This document shows positions 7,979 to 14,920 of a stretch of 45,018 nucleotides of DNA, one piece after another. Both the position numbers and the translations under genes were made by a program. Position 1 is the stretch's first letter. Every line of letters begins with the position of its first letter. A model generated the notes under the pieces. The model was not told the origin of the DNA, did not search any database, and saw nothing but the letters and a program-made list of their open reading frames with translations. This DNA comes from CAYMTN01 sp964393335. GTDB taxonomy: Bacteria > Chloroflexota > Anaerolineae > Aggregatilineales > Aggregatilineaceae. The stretch covers positions 1 to 45,018 of the forward strand of contig CAYMTN010000011.1 of NCBI GenBank assembly GCA_964393335.1, given 5' to 3'.

Positions 7979-8416
7979 ATGTCCAAAGCTGAAGAACACC
8001 GCAAGCTCTTTGCCCGCTGGTTTGAAGAGCTGTGGAACAAGAAGAACTACGACATCGCGTACGAACTGGTGGACCCCGACTTCACCGCGCATGGCGCGGG
8101 CGGGCAGGACATCAAACAAGGGCCGGATGGCGTGATCGGAATGGTCAAAGCCTGGCACAAGGCTATGCCCGATGGCAAGATGACGATGGATGACATCATC
8201 ACCGAAGGTGAGTTTTCTACCATTCGTATGACCTGGCGTGCCACCCACACGGGGCCGTTCGGACCCGTACCGGCCAGCGGCAACAAGATCGAGGTCACGT
8301 CGATCGGTATCGACCGTGTCGTGGATGGCAAGATCACGGAAGGCTGGGGCGAGCTGAACATGCTGGGCATGATGCAGCAAATGGGAGCTATCCCGTCGCC
8401 CGATCAGGACAAGTAA
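7979..8416 (+). CDS. SnoaL-like (ester-cyclase type) protein 5 of the array, with Asp-to-Asn change
   Basis: 145 residues with GGAAGGAT before the ATG. It has the full ester-cyclase pattern: helix KLFARWFEELWNKKNYD, strand YELVDPDFTAHG, a central T-H-T-G-x-F-G loop, strand ITEGWGELN and the terminal M-M-Q-Q-M-G. In polyketide cyclase SnoaL and in most paralogues here, the tail has an aspartate (W-x-x-x-D); this copy has N127 instead, so its chemistry may differ or be lost. SnoaL-like proteins include aldol-type ring cyclases and many uncharacterised enzymes; the substrate is unknown. Confidence 0.87.
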   Translation: MSKAEEHRKLFARWFEELWNKKNYDIAYELVDPDFTAHGAGGQDIKQGPDGVIGMVKAWHKAMPDGKMTMDDIITEGEFSTIRMTWRATHTGPFGPVPASGNKIEVTSIGIDRVVDGKITEGWGELNMLGMMQQMGAIPSPDQDK

Positions 8417-8437
8417 TCGGCCGTAAATGCTGGGGAG

Positions 8438-8460
8438 GCCGCCACCCATGCTACGGCGGC
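8438..8460 (+). other. Intercistronic hairpin between SnoaL-like genes 5 and 6
   Basis: GCCGCC (8438-8443) pairs with GGCGGC (8455-8460). Flanking GGGGA and TTCCC can extend the structure with an internal loop. No T-run follows. It resembles the other intercistronic hairpins of this gene series. Confidence 0.4.
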
Positions 8461-8510
8461 GACTTCCCTGCTTTTGGGAGCGTAGGGGTTGATTGCGGGA
8501 AGAGGTAGTT

Positions 8511-8960
8511 ATGTCGACTGAGCAGGAACGCAACAAGGCGATAATTCTGGAAATGTATGAGGAAGTGTGGAACAAGCGCAACCTGGCTTTCATCGATGAG
8601 GCGGTATCAACGGACTTTGTGGATAACCCGCCCAAACGGTTCTTTGAAGTGCCGACACGCGGGCGTGAGAGTCTGTACGAAGCAGCGAGCGGTTTCCACA
8701 AAGGATTTGCAGACTTCCACGACGAAATGATCCACATCGTCGCGCAAGGTGACAAGGTCGTCTATTTAGGCGAGATCACAGGCACCCACACAGGCGATTT
8801 GTTTGGTGTGCCCCCATCCGGAAAGTCCGTCAAAGTCTATGGGATCAACTATTTTCGTATGAAAGACGGAAAAGTCATCGAGCGCTGGGGCATCTTTGAT
8901 GTCATGGCTATGATGCAACAGATCGGCATGATCCCTTCACCCGGCCAGAGTGGACAATAA
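8511..8960 (+). CDS. SnoaL-like (ester-cyclase type) protein 6 of the array
   Basis: 149 residues from ATG 8511, with AGAGGTAG upstream; a TTG 18 bases earlier is in frame but unlikely. Features: helix ILEMYEEVWNKRNLAFIDE, strand VSTDFVDNPP, the G-T-H-T-G-D-L-F-G-V-P-P-S-G-K loop (about 93-107) and the tail W126-G-I-F-D130-V-M-A-M-M-Q-Q, with the putative acid/base aspartate kept. By similarity to SnoaL-type proteins it may catalyse a cyclisation, hydration or isomerisation; this is inference from fold only. Confidence 0.88.
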   Translation: MSTEQERNKAIILEMYEEVWNKRNLAFIDEAVSTDFVDNPPKRFFEVPTRGRESLYEAASGFHKGFADFHDEMIHIVAQGDKVVYLGEITGTHTGDLFGVPPSGKSVKVYGINYFRMKDGKVIERWGIFDVMAMMQQIGMIPSPGQSGQ

Positions 8961-9015
8961 CCGACCGGCGTGGTCGTCTCTCATCTACGTGATAGCACAA
9001 GGAGGCACATAACAC

Positions 9016-9858
9016 ATGTCTGAAGATCCCAAGAAGGCCCTTTACCGCCGTTTTGTCGAGGAAGTCATCAACGGCGGGCAGTACGACGCGATTCCGGAGA
9101 TCTATGCAGAAGACTACCTGGACCATAGTGCACCCCCTGGCGCGCCGACCGGTGGCTTTGACGCCATCCGCGCGATCCCGGTCATGTTCCGGGGTGCGTT
9201 TCCTGATGTCCACTTCACGATTGACGATATGACTGCGGAAGGTGACTGGGTAGCGACCCGTGTCACCGGGCGCGCGACCCACCTGGGGCGGCCCTTCATG
9301 GGCATCGATCCGACCGGCAGGCGGGTTGTCTGGTCATCGCTGGGATTTTTCCGCGTGGTGAATAACAAGATCGTGGAGCACTACGGCCAGCCGGACCTGA
9401 TGGGTCTGCGCGAGCAGCTCATTAAGCCGATTGAGCCGGGTACGCTGGATTATAACCGCTGGGTCGTCACGCGGTATGTGTATGCTACCAATACGGGGGA
9501 TCTGGACCAGTTTGACAAGTTTGTAGACCCCAAATTCGTCGACCACAACGCGCTTCCGGGGCAAAAACCCGGCATCGAAGGCTTGAAGGATGCGTACCGC
9601 ATGTTCTCCAGCGCGTTTTCTGACTTGTGGTACACCTTCGAAGATTTGATCGCCGAACAGGACAAAGTCGCGGGGCGGGGCGTGATCACGGGCAAACACA
9701 CCGGGTCGTTCATGGGCATTCCGCCCACGAACAAGGAGATCGGCTGGACCGGTACGCGTATCTTCCGCGTCGTGGACGGCAAGGTAACCGATGGTTGGAT
9801 TGACCTGGACCTGTTCGGAATGATGGTGCAGTTGGGTGCCATCTCGATGCCCGGATGA
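9016..9858 (+). CDS. Tandem two-domain SnoaL-like protein 7 of the array
   Basis: 280 residues made of two complete SnoaL-like domains (about 1-141 and 143-280), an internal fusion giving a covalent dimer of a fold that normally dimerises. Domain 1 has YLDHSAPPG and tail D127 (Y-G-Q-P-D-L-M-G); domain 2 has FVDHNALPG, the loop G-K-H-T-G-S-F-M-G-I-P-P-T-N-K and tail D265 (W-I-D-L-D-L-F-G-M-M-V-Q-L-G). Both keep the putative catalytic aspartate. The loop in domain 1 (A-T-H-L-G-R-P-F-M-G-I-D-P-T-G) is slightly altered, so the two sites may have different specificities. A strong AGGAGG-type site (9000-9005) precedes the ATG. Confidence 0.88.
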   Translation: MSEDPKKALYRRFVEEVINGGQYDAIPEIYAEDYLDHSAPPGAPTGGFDAIRAIPVMFRGAFPDVHFTIDDMTAEGDWVATRVTGRATHLGRPFMGIDPTGRRVVWSSLGFFRVVNNKIVEHYGQPDLMGLREQLIKPIEPGTLDYNRWVVTRYVYATNTGDLDQFDKFVDPKFVDHNALPGQKPGIEGLKDAYRMFSSAFSDLWYTFEDLIAEQDKVAGRGVITGKHTGSFMGIPPTNKEIGWTGTRIFRVVDGKVTDGWIDLDLFGMMVQLGAISMPG

Positions 9859-9947
9859 CCGGATCATGAATATGGCGTTGCCGAGATTTAGCACCGGCGA
9901 CAGAGATCGTCAATCAGAAACATAGCAGGGTCTTATGGAGGCCTGAA

Positions 9948-10484
9948 TTGTCGAAACGAGTGGTTTTATTCGCAATGATCGTCGTGCTGGTCGCCGCCGT
10001 GTTCCAAGTGACTCAGCGGACGCAGGCGCAAGATTACCCGGGAGATCAAACCGCCCTCAACAAAGCGAATATCATCAAGCTCTATGATGAAACGAACGCC
10101 GGGAACATCGAGTTTTTGCGCGAACTGCTAGCGCCAGATTTTATCAGCTATGGCGGGGCCGGTTTCCAGGATTTAGTGGGGCCCGATGCATTCATCGACC
10201 TGTATAACACCTTCATCGCAGCCTTCCCTGATCTTCAATTCGAAGTGACGCACGTCATCGCCGAAGGTGATCTGGTCGCTGTGCGCGGCATCCAGACCGG
10301 CACCCAGACGGGCAATTTCATGGGGATGGTTCCGCCCACCGACAAAGAAGTGTCCTGGACGGGTACGGCTATCTTCCGCTTCAACGCCGATGGTCAGATC
10401 ATCGAGCGCTGGCAAGACCTGGACCAACTGGGGCTGTTTATCCAGCTAGGTGTGATTCCGCCGTTTACCTCACCCGGCGGCTAA
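9948..10484 (+). CDS. Exported SnoaL-like (ester-cyclase type) protein 8 of the array
   Basis: 178 residues from a TTG start with GGAGG 8-9 bases upstream. Residues 1-28 form a signal peptide: basic KR, hydrophobic VVLFAMIVVLVAAVF, and a likely signal peptidase I site after T-Q-A (before QDYPGD). The mature part is one SnoaL-like domain with helix IIKLYDETNAGNIEFL, strand LLAPDFISYGGAG, loop G-T-Q-T-G-N-F-M-G-M-V-P-P-T-D-K and tail W155-Q-D-L-D159-x-x-G-L-F-I-Q-L-G. It is the only array member with an export signal, implying that part of the pathway or its substrate is outside the membrane. The H of the usual T-H-T-G motif is Q here. Confidence 0.86.
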   Translation: MSKRVVLFAMIVVLVAAVFQVTQRTQAQDYPGDQTALNKANIIKLYDETNAGNIEFLRELLAPDFISYGGAGFQDLVGPDAFIDLYNTFIAAFPDLQFEVTHVIAEGDLVAVRGIQTGTQTGNFMGMVPPTDKEVSWTGTAIFRFNADGQIIERWQDLDQLGLFIQLGVIPPFTSPGG

Positions 10485-10919
10485 AAAGACGTTCTGTGGA
10501 GGGCTGTCGCTGGTCTTGTACGCTGGCAGCAGCCTGCACCGATCCAAGAGGTTGCGACCGGCGTCAACGCCCGCCGGAAACAGAGCCGCGACCATCCGGT
10601 CTGGTGGTGAAGGTTTATGAGCACGCACGGCGTTGGCTCGAATCAGGGTAGGGTGAGGCTGGAAGAGTTCAAACGCACGTTAATACTGTACTCACTGGCA
10701 GTCCCCGACTTCGCGCCCCTCATTGACGTGATCACTGCGAAAACCAACTGCGCGATGGTCCGGGGACCTGCCACAGCAACTCGCCTGGGCGAACGTGGGA
10801 TGCTTTGACCCCGTTTTGGCTGGAGGATTGGACAAGCGCCAGGTAGCTGTGGCTGGCTCATCTGGTTGTCACAACACTGTTCGAGGATTCGACTCTGAAA
10901 TAAGAAAGGCAAACTCCCC
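10485..10919. other. 435-base gap inside the NTF2/SnoaL array
   Basis: The largest gap in the array. A 63-codon frame at 10617-10808 has no resemblance to the neighbours and no good ribosome site, so I do not call it. The six frames show no remnant of an NTF2-like gene that I can recognise. The region ends with AAGAAAGGC before the next start codon. It may hold an internal promoter, but no hexamer pair is convincing. Confidence 0.4.
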
Positions 10920-11732
10920 ATGTCGTTATCAAAGATCGAACGTAACAAAATGATCATGTGGCGCATGATCGATGAAATCTGGAATCTGGGCAAATACGAG
11001 GTGGCCGACGAATTATTCGCGCCTGAGCATATGAGTCCCAGCGCGCCGGACCTTCCGCCCGGTGCTGCCGGGGTGAAAATGCTGGCGAAGATGTTCCGTG
11101 AAGCCATGCCCGATTATCGTATGACGATTGATCTCATGTTCGCGGACGAAAATCAGGTCGTGGGCCGGTTCACCCAAAGCGGCACGCATACCGGCATTGA
11201 CCTGATGGGTATGTTGAAGCCTAGCGGGCGTAAGGCGACCTGGACCGAGATCGGCGTGTTGCAGATCAATGATGCCGGTCAGATCGTCAAGAGCTGGTAC
11301 GAAGTCGATATGCTGGCGATGATCCAGCAGCTTTCAACCCCTACCGCGCGTGAAATCGTGGACGCCTACTACGAACATGCAAACGCCGGTGAGTGGAGCG
11401 TGTGGTGTGACCTGTTCGCAGACGATATGGTGATGGATGAGCAGTTGGCCGGTCACATCGAAGGGCTGGCTACGCTGCGGCCTATGATGGACGGCATGGG
11501 CGAGGCTTACGCCAAGTTCCAGAACGTGGCCAAGCATATCGTTGTCGATGGCAATCAAGCGGCGGTCGTGTCGCATATCTCTGCGCTGGCGTCGTCGGCC
11601 ACTGACAAGCCGATTGAGGCGGAAGTCATGAACTACTTCCGCTTTGAAAACGGCAAAATCTCGTATATGGCGAACTTCCACGACTCGGTGCCGTTTAAAC
11701 CCTTCCTGGACCAGGTGAGCGGCGGCAGTTAA
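10920..11732 (+). CDS. Two-domain SnoaL-like protein 9 of the array
   Basis: 270 residues. Domain 1 (about 1-140) is ester-cyclase type: helix MIMWRMIDEIWNLGKYEVAD, loop S-G-T-H-T-G-I-D-L-M-G-M-L-K-P-S-G-R-K and tail S-W-Y-E-V-D130-M-L-A-M-I-Q-Q-L. Domain 2 (about 141-270) is a more distant NTF2/SnoaL_2-type domain (EIVDAYYEHANAGEWSVW helix, F-A-D-D-M-V-M-D strand, final F-R-F-E-N-G-K-I-S-Y-M strand) without the D/Q tail. Unlike protein 7, the two halves come from different subfamilies, so this fusion probably arose separately. Substrate unknown. Confidence 0.87.
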   Translation: MSLSKIERNKMIMWRMIDEIWNLGKYEVADELFAPEHMSPSAPDLPPGAAGVKMLAKMFREAMPDYRMTIDLMFADENQVVGRFTQSGTHTGIDLMGMLKPSGRKATWTEIGVLQINDAGQIVKSWYEVDMLAMIQQLSTPTAREIVDAYYEHANAGEWSVWCDLFADDMVMDEQLAGHIEGLATLRPMMDGMGEAYAKFQNVAKHIVVDGNQAAVVSHISALASSATDKPIEAEVMNYFRFENGKISYMANFHDSVPFKPFLDQVSGGS

Positions 11733-11763
11733 CCAATCCGCACTAGGTGCGGGTGGATATTGG
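11733..11763 (+). other. Intercistronic hairpin between SnoaL-like genes 9 and 10
   Basis: CCGCAC (11738-11743) and GTGCGG (11747-11752) pair around a three-base loop. CCAAT (11733-11737) and ATTGG (11759-11763) can form an outer stem. The structure ends about ten bases before the next start codon. Confidence 0.4.
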
Positions 11764-11772
11764 AAACGGGCA

Positions 11773-12189
11773 ATGACATCACAGGACAACAAAACAATCG
11801 CCGAACGGTTCATCGAAGAGGTTTGGCGTCAGGGGCAGATTGATAAGGTCGATGAGCTGTTTACCGCAGATTACGTGGACCACAGCTTTGGCCTCCAGCC
11901 TGCCGGGCGCGAAGACCTGAAACAGTTTGTGGCGATGTTCCGCCGGGCATTTCAAGACCTGGAATATGACCTGCGCCAGATGTTGGGCGAAGACGACCGG
12001 GTCGCCAGCCGCGATACTGTGCATGCCACACACAAAGGTGAGTTTATGGGTATCCCGGCGACGGGCAAACGGGTGTCTGTCTCAGCCATGCACTTCCTGC
12101 GGTTTGAGAACGGCCAGATCGCGGAGCATTGGGGCATTACCGATGTGGCGGGCCTCATGCAGCAACTCGGCGTGGGGCCAGGGCACTAG
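11773..12189 (+). CDS. SnoaL-like (ester-cyclase type) protein 10 of the array
   Basis: 138 residues, a compact single-domain ester-cyclase-like protein. Helix TIAERFIEEVWRQGQIDKVD, strand F-T-A-D-Y-V-D-H-S-F-G, loop A-T-H-K-G-E-F-M-G-I-P-A-T-G-K and tail H-W-G-I-T-D124-V-A-G-L-M-Q-Q-L-G are all present. It is the last member of the array and lies 70 bases before a GMC oxidoreductase. The ribosome site is weak (GGAAACGGG), so translation may depend on upstream genes. Confidence 0.88.
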   Translation: MTSQDNKTIAERFIEEVWRQGQIDKVDELFTADYVDHSFGLQPAGREDLKQFVAMFRRAFQDLEYDLRQMLGEDDRVASRDTVHATHKGEFMGIPATGKRVSVSAMHFLRFENGQIAEHWGITDVAGLMQQLGVGPGH

Positions 12190-12259
12190 CGCCGGCAGGA
12201 TACGCCCAATGAGTCTCAAAGGTAATGAGTGATGAGCACTATGCAAGAAGGGGTCTGTC

Positions 12260-13789
12260 ATGAGCGAGTATGATTTCATTGTTGTGGGTGCGGGTCCTGG
12301 TGGATCGGCGGTCGCCAACCGGTTGAGCGAAAACCCGGATGTGAAGGTGCTGCTGCTGGAAGCAGGTGGTCCGGATATCCCGGAGAATGTGCGCAACCCC
12401 GCTTTATGGTTTACGCTGTTTGGCTCCGAGATCGATTGGGGCTACAGCAGCACGCCGCAGCCCGCCCTGAATGGCCGCCAGACCTACGAGCCGCGTGGCA
12501 AGACGCCCGGCGGGTCGAGTAACCTGTACATCCTGATGCACATTCGCGGCCACCGGTCAGATTATGACAACTGGGCCTATAACGGCTGCCCCGGTTGGGC
12601 TTACGACGACGTGCTGCCCTACTTCCAACGGTCGGAAGACCAGGAAGACGACACCAATCCCACCGGCGGTAAGGGCGGCGCGATCAGTGTGATCAACGCC
12701 AAGGACCACAACCCGAACCCGACCTCGAAGGCGTTTATCGACGCCTGTCTGGAACTGGGTTTCCCGCCCACCGACGACTTCAACGGCCCGAACATGGAAG
12801 GCGCGGGCTGGCATCACCTCAATATCCGTGATGGCAAGCGTCACGGCGCGAATGAAGCGTACCTCGAGCCGATCCTGAACCGCGAGAACTTCACGTTCAG
12901 CACGAATTCGCTTGCGTCGCGCCTGCTGTTTGAAGGCAAGCGCTGCATGGGCGTGGAATACATCCAAAATGGCGAAACCAAGACGGCCCGTGCCCGGCGT
13001 GAAGTAGTGGTGGCGGGTGGCGCGCTGGAATCGCCCAAGCTGCTGATGCTGTCCGGCATTGGCCCGGCGGATCACCTGAAGGAATTTAACATTGACGTGC
13101 TGGTGGACCTGCCCGGGGTGGGCCAGAACTTCCACAATCACGTGCTGACCGGCGTGATCCGCGAATGCAAGAAGCCGGTCCCGCAGGGCAACCTGAACCT
13201 GTCCGAAGCGGCCTTGTTCTGCAAGTCCGATCCGGGCTGGATTGGGCCAGACCTGCAAATCGCGTTCGTGCACGTGCCGTTTGACATCATCGTCGGCCAG
13301 GGGCATCCCAATTCGGTCAGCATTCTGCCCGGCGTGGTGCGCCCGATGTCGCGCGGTTGGATCAAATTGGCGAGCGCGGACCCGACAGATAAACCGCTGA
13401 TCAACCCGAACTACCTCGGCGCGGAGTCCGATCTCGACCGGCTGGTGCAGGCCACCAAACTCGCGCGTGATATTTTTGCGACCGAGGCATTCTCTGAATG
13501 GGTGGGTGAAGAACTGCTGCCCGGCCCTGATGTGAAGACCGACGCGCAGTTGCGCGAGTTCGCCAAGCGCCGCGCCGACTCGTACCATCACCAGTCCGGG
13601 TCGTGCAAGATGGGCTCGGATGAAATGGCGGTGGTGGACCCGCAGTTGCGCGTGTACGGCGTTGAGGGATTGCGCGTCGCGGATGCGAGCGTCTTCCCGG
13701 TCGTGCCATCGGGCAACTGCCATTCGGGTATCCTGATGATCGCCGAGAAATGCGCCGACATGATCAAACAGGATCACGGTTTGAGCTAA
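12260..13789 (+). CDS. GMC-family FAD-dependent oxidoreductase (choline dehydrogenase-like)
   Basis: 509 residues, usual length for glucose-methanol-choline oxidoreductases, which oxidise alcohols to carbonyls with FAD. The dinucleotide-binding motif GAGPGG is at 10-15 and the ribose-binding E34 ends strand 2. The GMC signature is R-G-K-T-P-G-G-S-S-N (about 79-88), with P replacing the common L and N-L-Y replacing A-I-N. The active-site pair is H444 in HHQSGSCKMG and H488 in NCHSGILMIAEK. No signal peptide, so cytoplasmic. It directly follows the SnoaL-like array and precedes a DJ-1 protein; it probably oxidises the pathway's alcohol intermediate. Electron acceptor (oxygen or quinone) unknown. 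Confidence 0.93.
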   Translation: MSEYDFIVVGAGPGGSAVANRLSENPDVKVLLLEAGGPDIPENVRNPALWFTLFGSEIDWGYSSTPQPALNGRQTYEPRGKTPGGSSNLYILMHIRGHRSDYDNWAYNGCPGWAYDDVLPYFQRSEDQEDDTNPTGGKGGAISVINAKDHNPNPTSKAFIDACLELGFPPTDDFNGPNMEGAGWHHLNIRDGKRHGANEAYLEPILNRENFTFSTNSLASRLLFEGKRCMGVEYIQNGETKTARARREVVVAGGALESPKLLMLSGIGPADHLKEFNIDVLVDLPGVGQNFHNHVLTGVIRECKKPVPQGNLNLSEAALFCKSDPGWIGPDLQIAFVHVPFDIIVGQGHPNSVSILPGVVRPMSRGWIKLASADPTDKPLINPNYLGAESDLDRLVQATKLARDIFATEAFSEWVGEELLPGPDVKTDAQLREFAKRRADSYHHQSGSCKMGSDEMAVVDPQLRVYGVEGLRVADASVFPVVPSGNCHSGILMIAEKCADMIKQDHGLS

Positions 13790-13797
13790 CAATCGCA

Positions 13798-13834
13798 ATA
13801 GGGGGCGGCCCCGGGCTGCGGGGCTTGCCCCTAT
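13798..13834 (+). other. Nested GC-rich hairpin between GMC and DJ-1 genes
   Basis: ATAGGGG (13798-13804) pairs with CCCCTAT (13828-13834), and GCCCCG (13808-13813) pairs with CGGGGC (13819-13824) inside it. It is very stable by inspection. No T-tract follows, so it may be a processing or attenuation element rather than an end of transcription. Confidence 0.5.
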
Positions 13835-13851
13835 GAAATGGTGAAGGTGAT

Positions 13852-14424
13852 ATGACACTCAAGGGCAAAAAAATCGGCATTCTGATCGAAAGCGACTTCT
13901 ACGAGCCGGAGATTTTCTATTACGAGCGCCGTTTCGCAGAAGAAGGCGCTGACGTGCATTTCTTGACGCGCCTGTGGGGCCAGCCCTCGCTGACGTTTCA
14001 GGGGCACGAGTTCCGCGCGCCGTTCACGGCTCATGAAAGCTTCGAAGACATCGACGACGCAGAGCTCAAAACCTACGACGCGATCATTGTGCCGTCGGGC
14101 ATGGTATCCGACCGGTTGCGCTACACCAATGACGTAAGCAAACTACCACCGGCAACCGAATTTCTCAAGCGCGCATTCGCTCAAAAGGACATTCTCAAAG
14201 GCATTATCTGTCACGGGATGTGGTTGCTTGCCTCTGCGCCGGAACTGGTCAAGGGTCGCCCGGTTGTAGCGCATAACAACCTGTACGGCGACGTCAAAAA
14301 CATGGGTGCCATCTACACCGATCAAGATGTCGTGGTCGATGGTGATCTCGTCACCGGGCGCAGTGGCGCGCACTGTCACCTCTTTGCCCACAAAATCGTC
14401 GAAATTCTATCTGGTGAAGCGTAG
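13852..14424 (+). CDS. DJ-1/PfpI-family protein (second copy)
   Basis: 190 residues, the standard PfpI length. The nucleophile elbow is I-C120-H121-G-M-W, with the C-H pair typical of PfpI/YhbO-like proteins; the upstream glutamate (IESDFYEPE, about 15-18) fits the conserved acidic residue that activates the cysteine. C-terminal ending HLFAHKIVEIL. PfpI-type proteins have been assigned peptidase, glyoxalase III or deglycase-type activities; which applies is unknown. A GAAGGTGA ribosome site precedes the ATG. It differs strongly from the larger DJ-1 protein at 3055-3879, so the pathway uses two distinct members of this superfamily. Confidence 0.9.
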   Translation: MTLKGKKIGILIESDFYEPEIFYYERRFAEEGADVHFLTRLWGQPSLTFQGHEFRAPFTAHESFEDIDDAELKTYDAIIVPSGMVSDRLRYTNDVSKLPPATEFLKRAFAQKDILKGIICHGMWLLASAPELVKGRPVVAHNNLYGDVKNMGAIYTDQDVVVDGDLVTGRSGAHCHLFAHKIVEILSGEA

Positions 14425-14444
14425 GCTTCGAGAGGGGAATCACC

Positions 14445-14873
14445 ATGGCCAATCTCGTTTTTTCTCACATGGCTCTGAACTGCAAAGACCCGGCGGCAGT
14501 CGAACGATTCTACACCCGCTATTTCGGGTTCAAGCGGGCGCGTCTGATCGCGTTGGGTGATACGCAGATCGTGTTTATCAAGTGCGGCACCATGTACCTG
14601 GAGCTGTTTTCCGCCGAAGGTCAATCGCCCGCCGCCATGCCCGCCGCCGATGGACATCATTTCCCCGGTTGGCGGCATATCGCGTTCCAGGTCGATGACG
14701 TGGACGCGAAACTGGCTGAACTGGGTGATGCGGCTCAGATCACGCTCGGCCCGCTGGATTTTAGCGACTTCATTCCCGGTTGGCACACGGTCTGGATCAG
14801 CGATCCCGAAGGCAACATTGTCGAGATCAGCCAGGGGTATACCGACCAGGCTAATCCGCCAGCGCTGGACTAG
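14445..14873 (+). CDS. VOC-superfamily protein (glyoxalase / dioxygenase fold)
   Basis: 142 residues with the paired beta-alpha-beta-beta-beta modules of the vicinal-oxygen-chelate fold. The first metal ligand candidate is H6 of F-S-H-M-A-L-N-C-K-D-P; E in TMYLELFS (about 49), H in WRHIAFQVDD (about 72) and E in NIVEISQ (about 128) complete a plausible H-E-H-E metal site like that of glyoxalase I and methylmalonyl-CoA epimerase. Helix AAVERFYTRYFGFKRA follows the first strand as usual. Possible roles: lyase, epimerase or ring-cleavage dioxygenase. It lies 20 bases after the PfpI gene with a GAGAGGGG ribosome site. Confidence 0.9.
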   Translation: MANLVFSHMALNCKDPAAVERFYTRYFGFKRARLIALGDTQIVFIKCGTMYLELFSAEGQSPAAMPAADGHHFPGWRHIAFQVDDVDAKLAELGDAAQITLGPLDFSDFIPGWHTVWISDPEGNIVEISQGYTDQANPPALD

Positions 14874-14920
14874 CGTTTCATACCTGATAACAGAAAACAA
14901 CTTGCACACGGGGAAAAACA

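Noticed and set aside
10617..10808. 63-codon open frame in the gap of the SnoaL-like array
   Set aside because: Poor ribosome site and no similarity to neighbours; not convincing as a gene or as a decayed NTF2-like copy.
5704..12189. Polyketide biosynthesis cluster suggested by SnoaL-like cyclases
   Set aside because: No ketosynthase, acyl carrier protein, acyltransferase or methyltransferase genes are present in the window.
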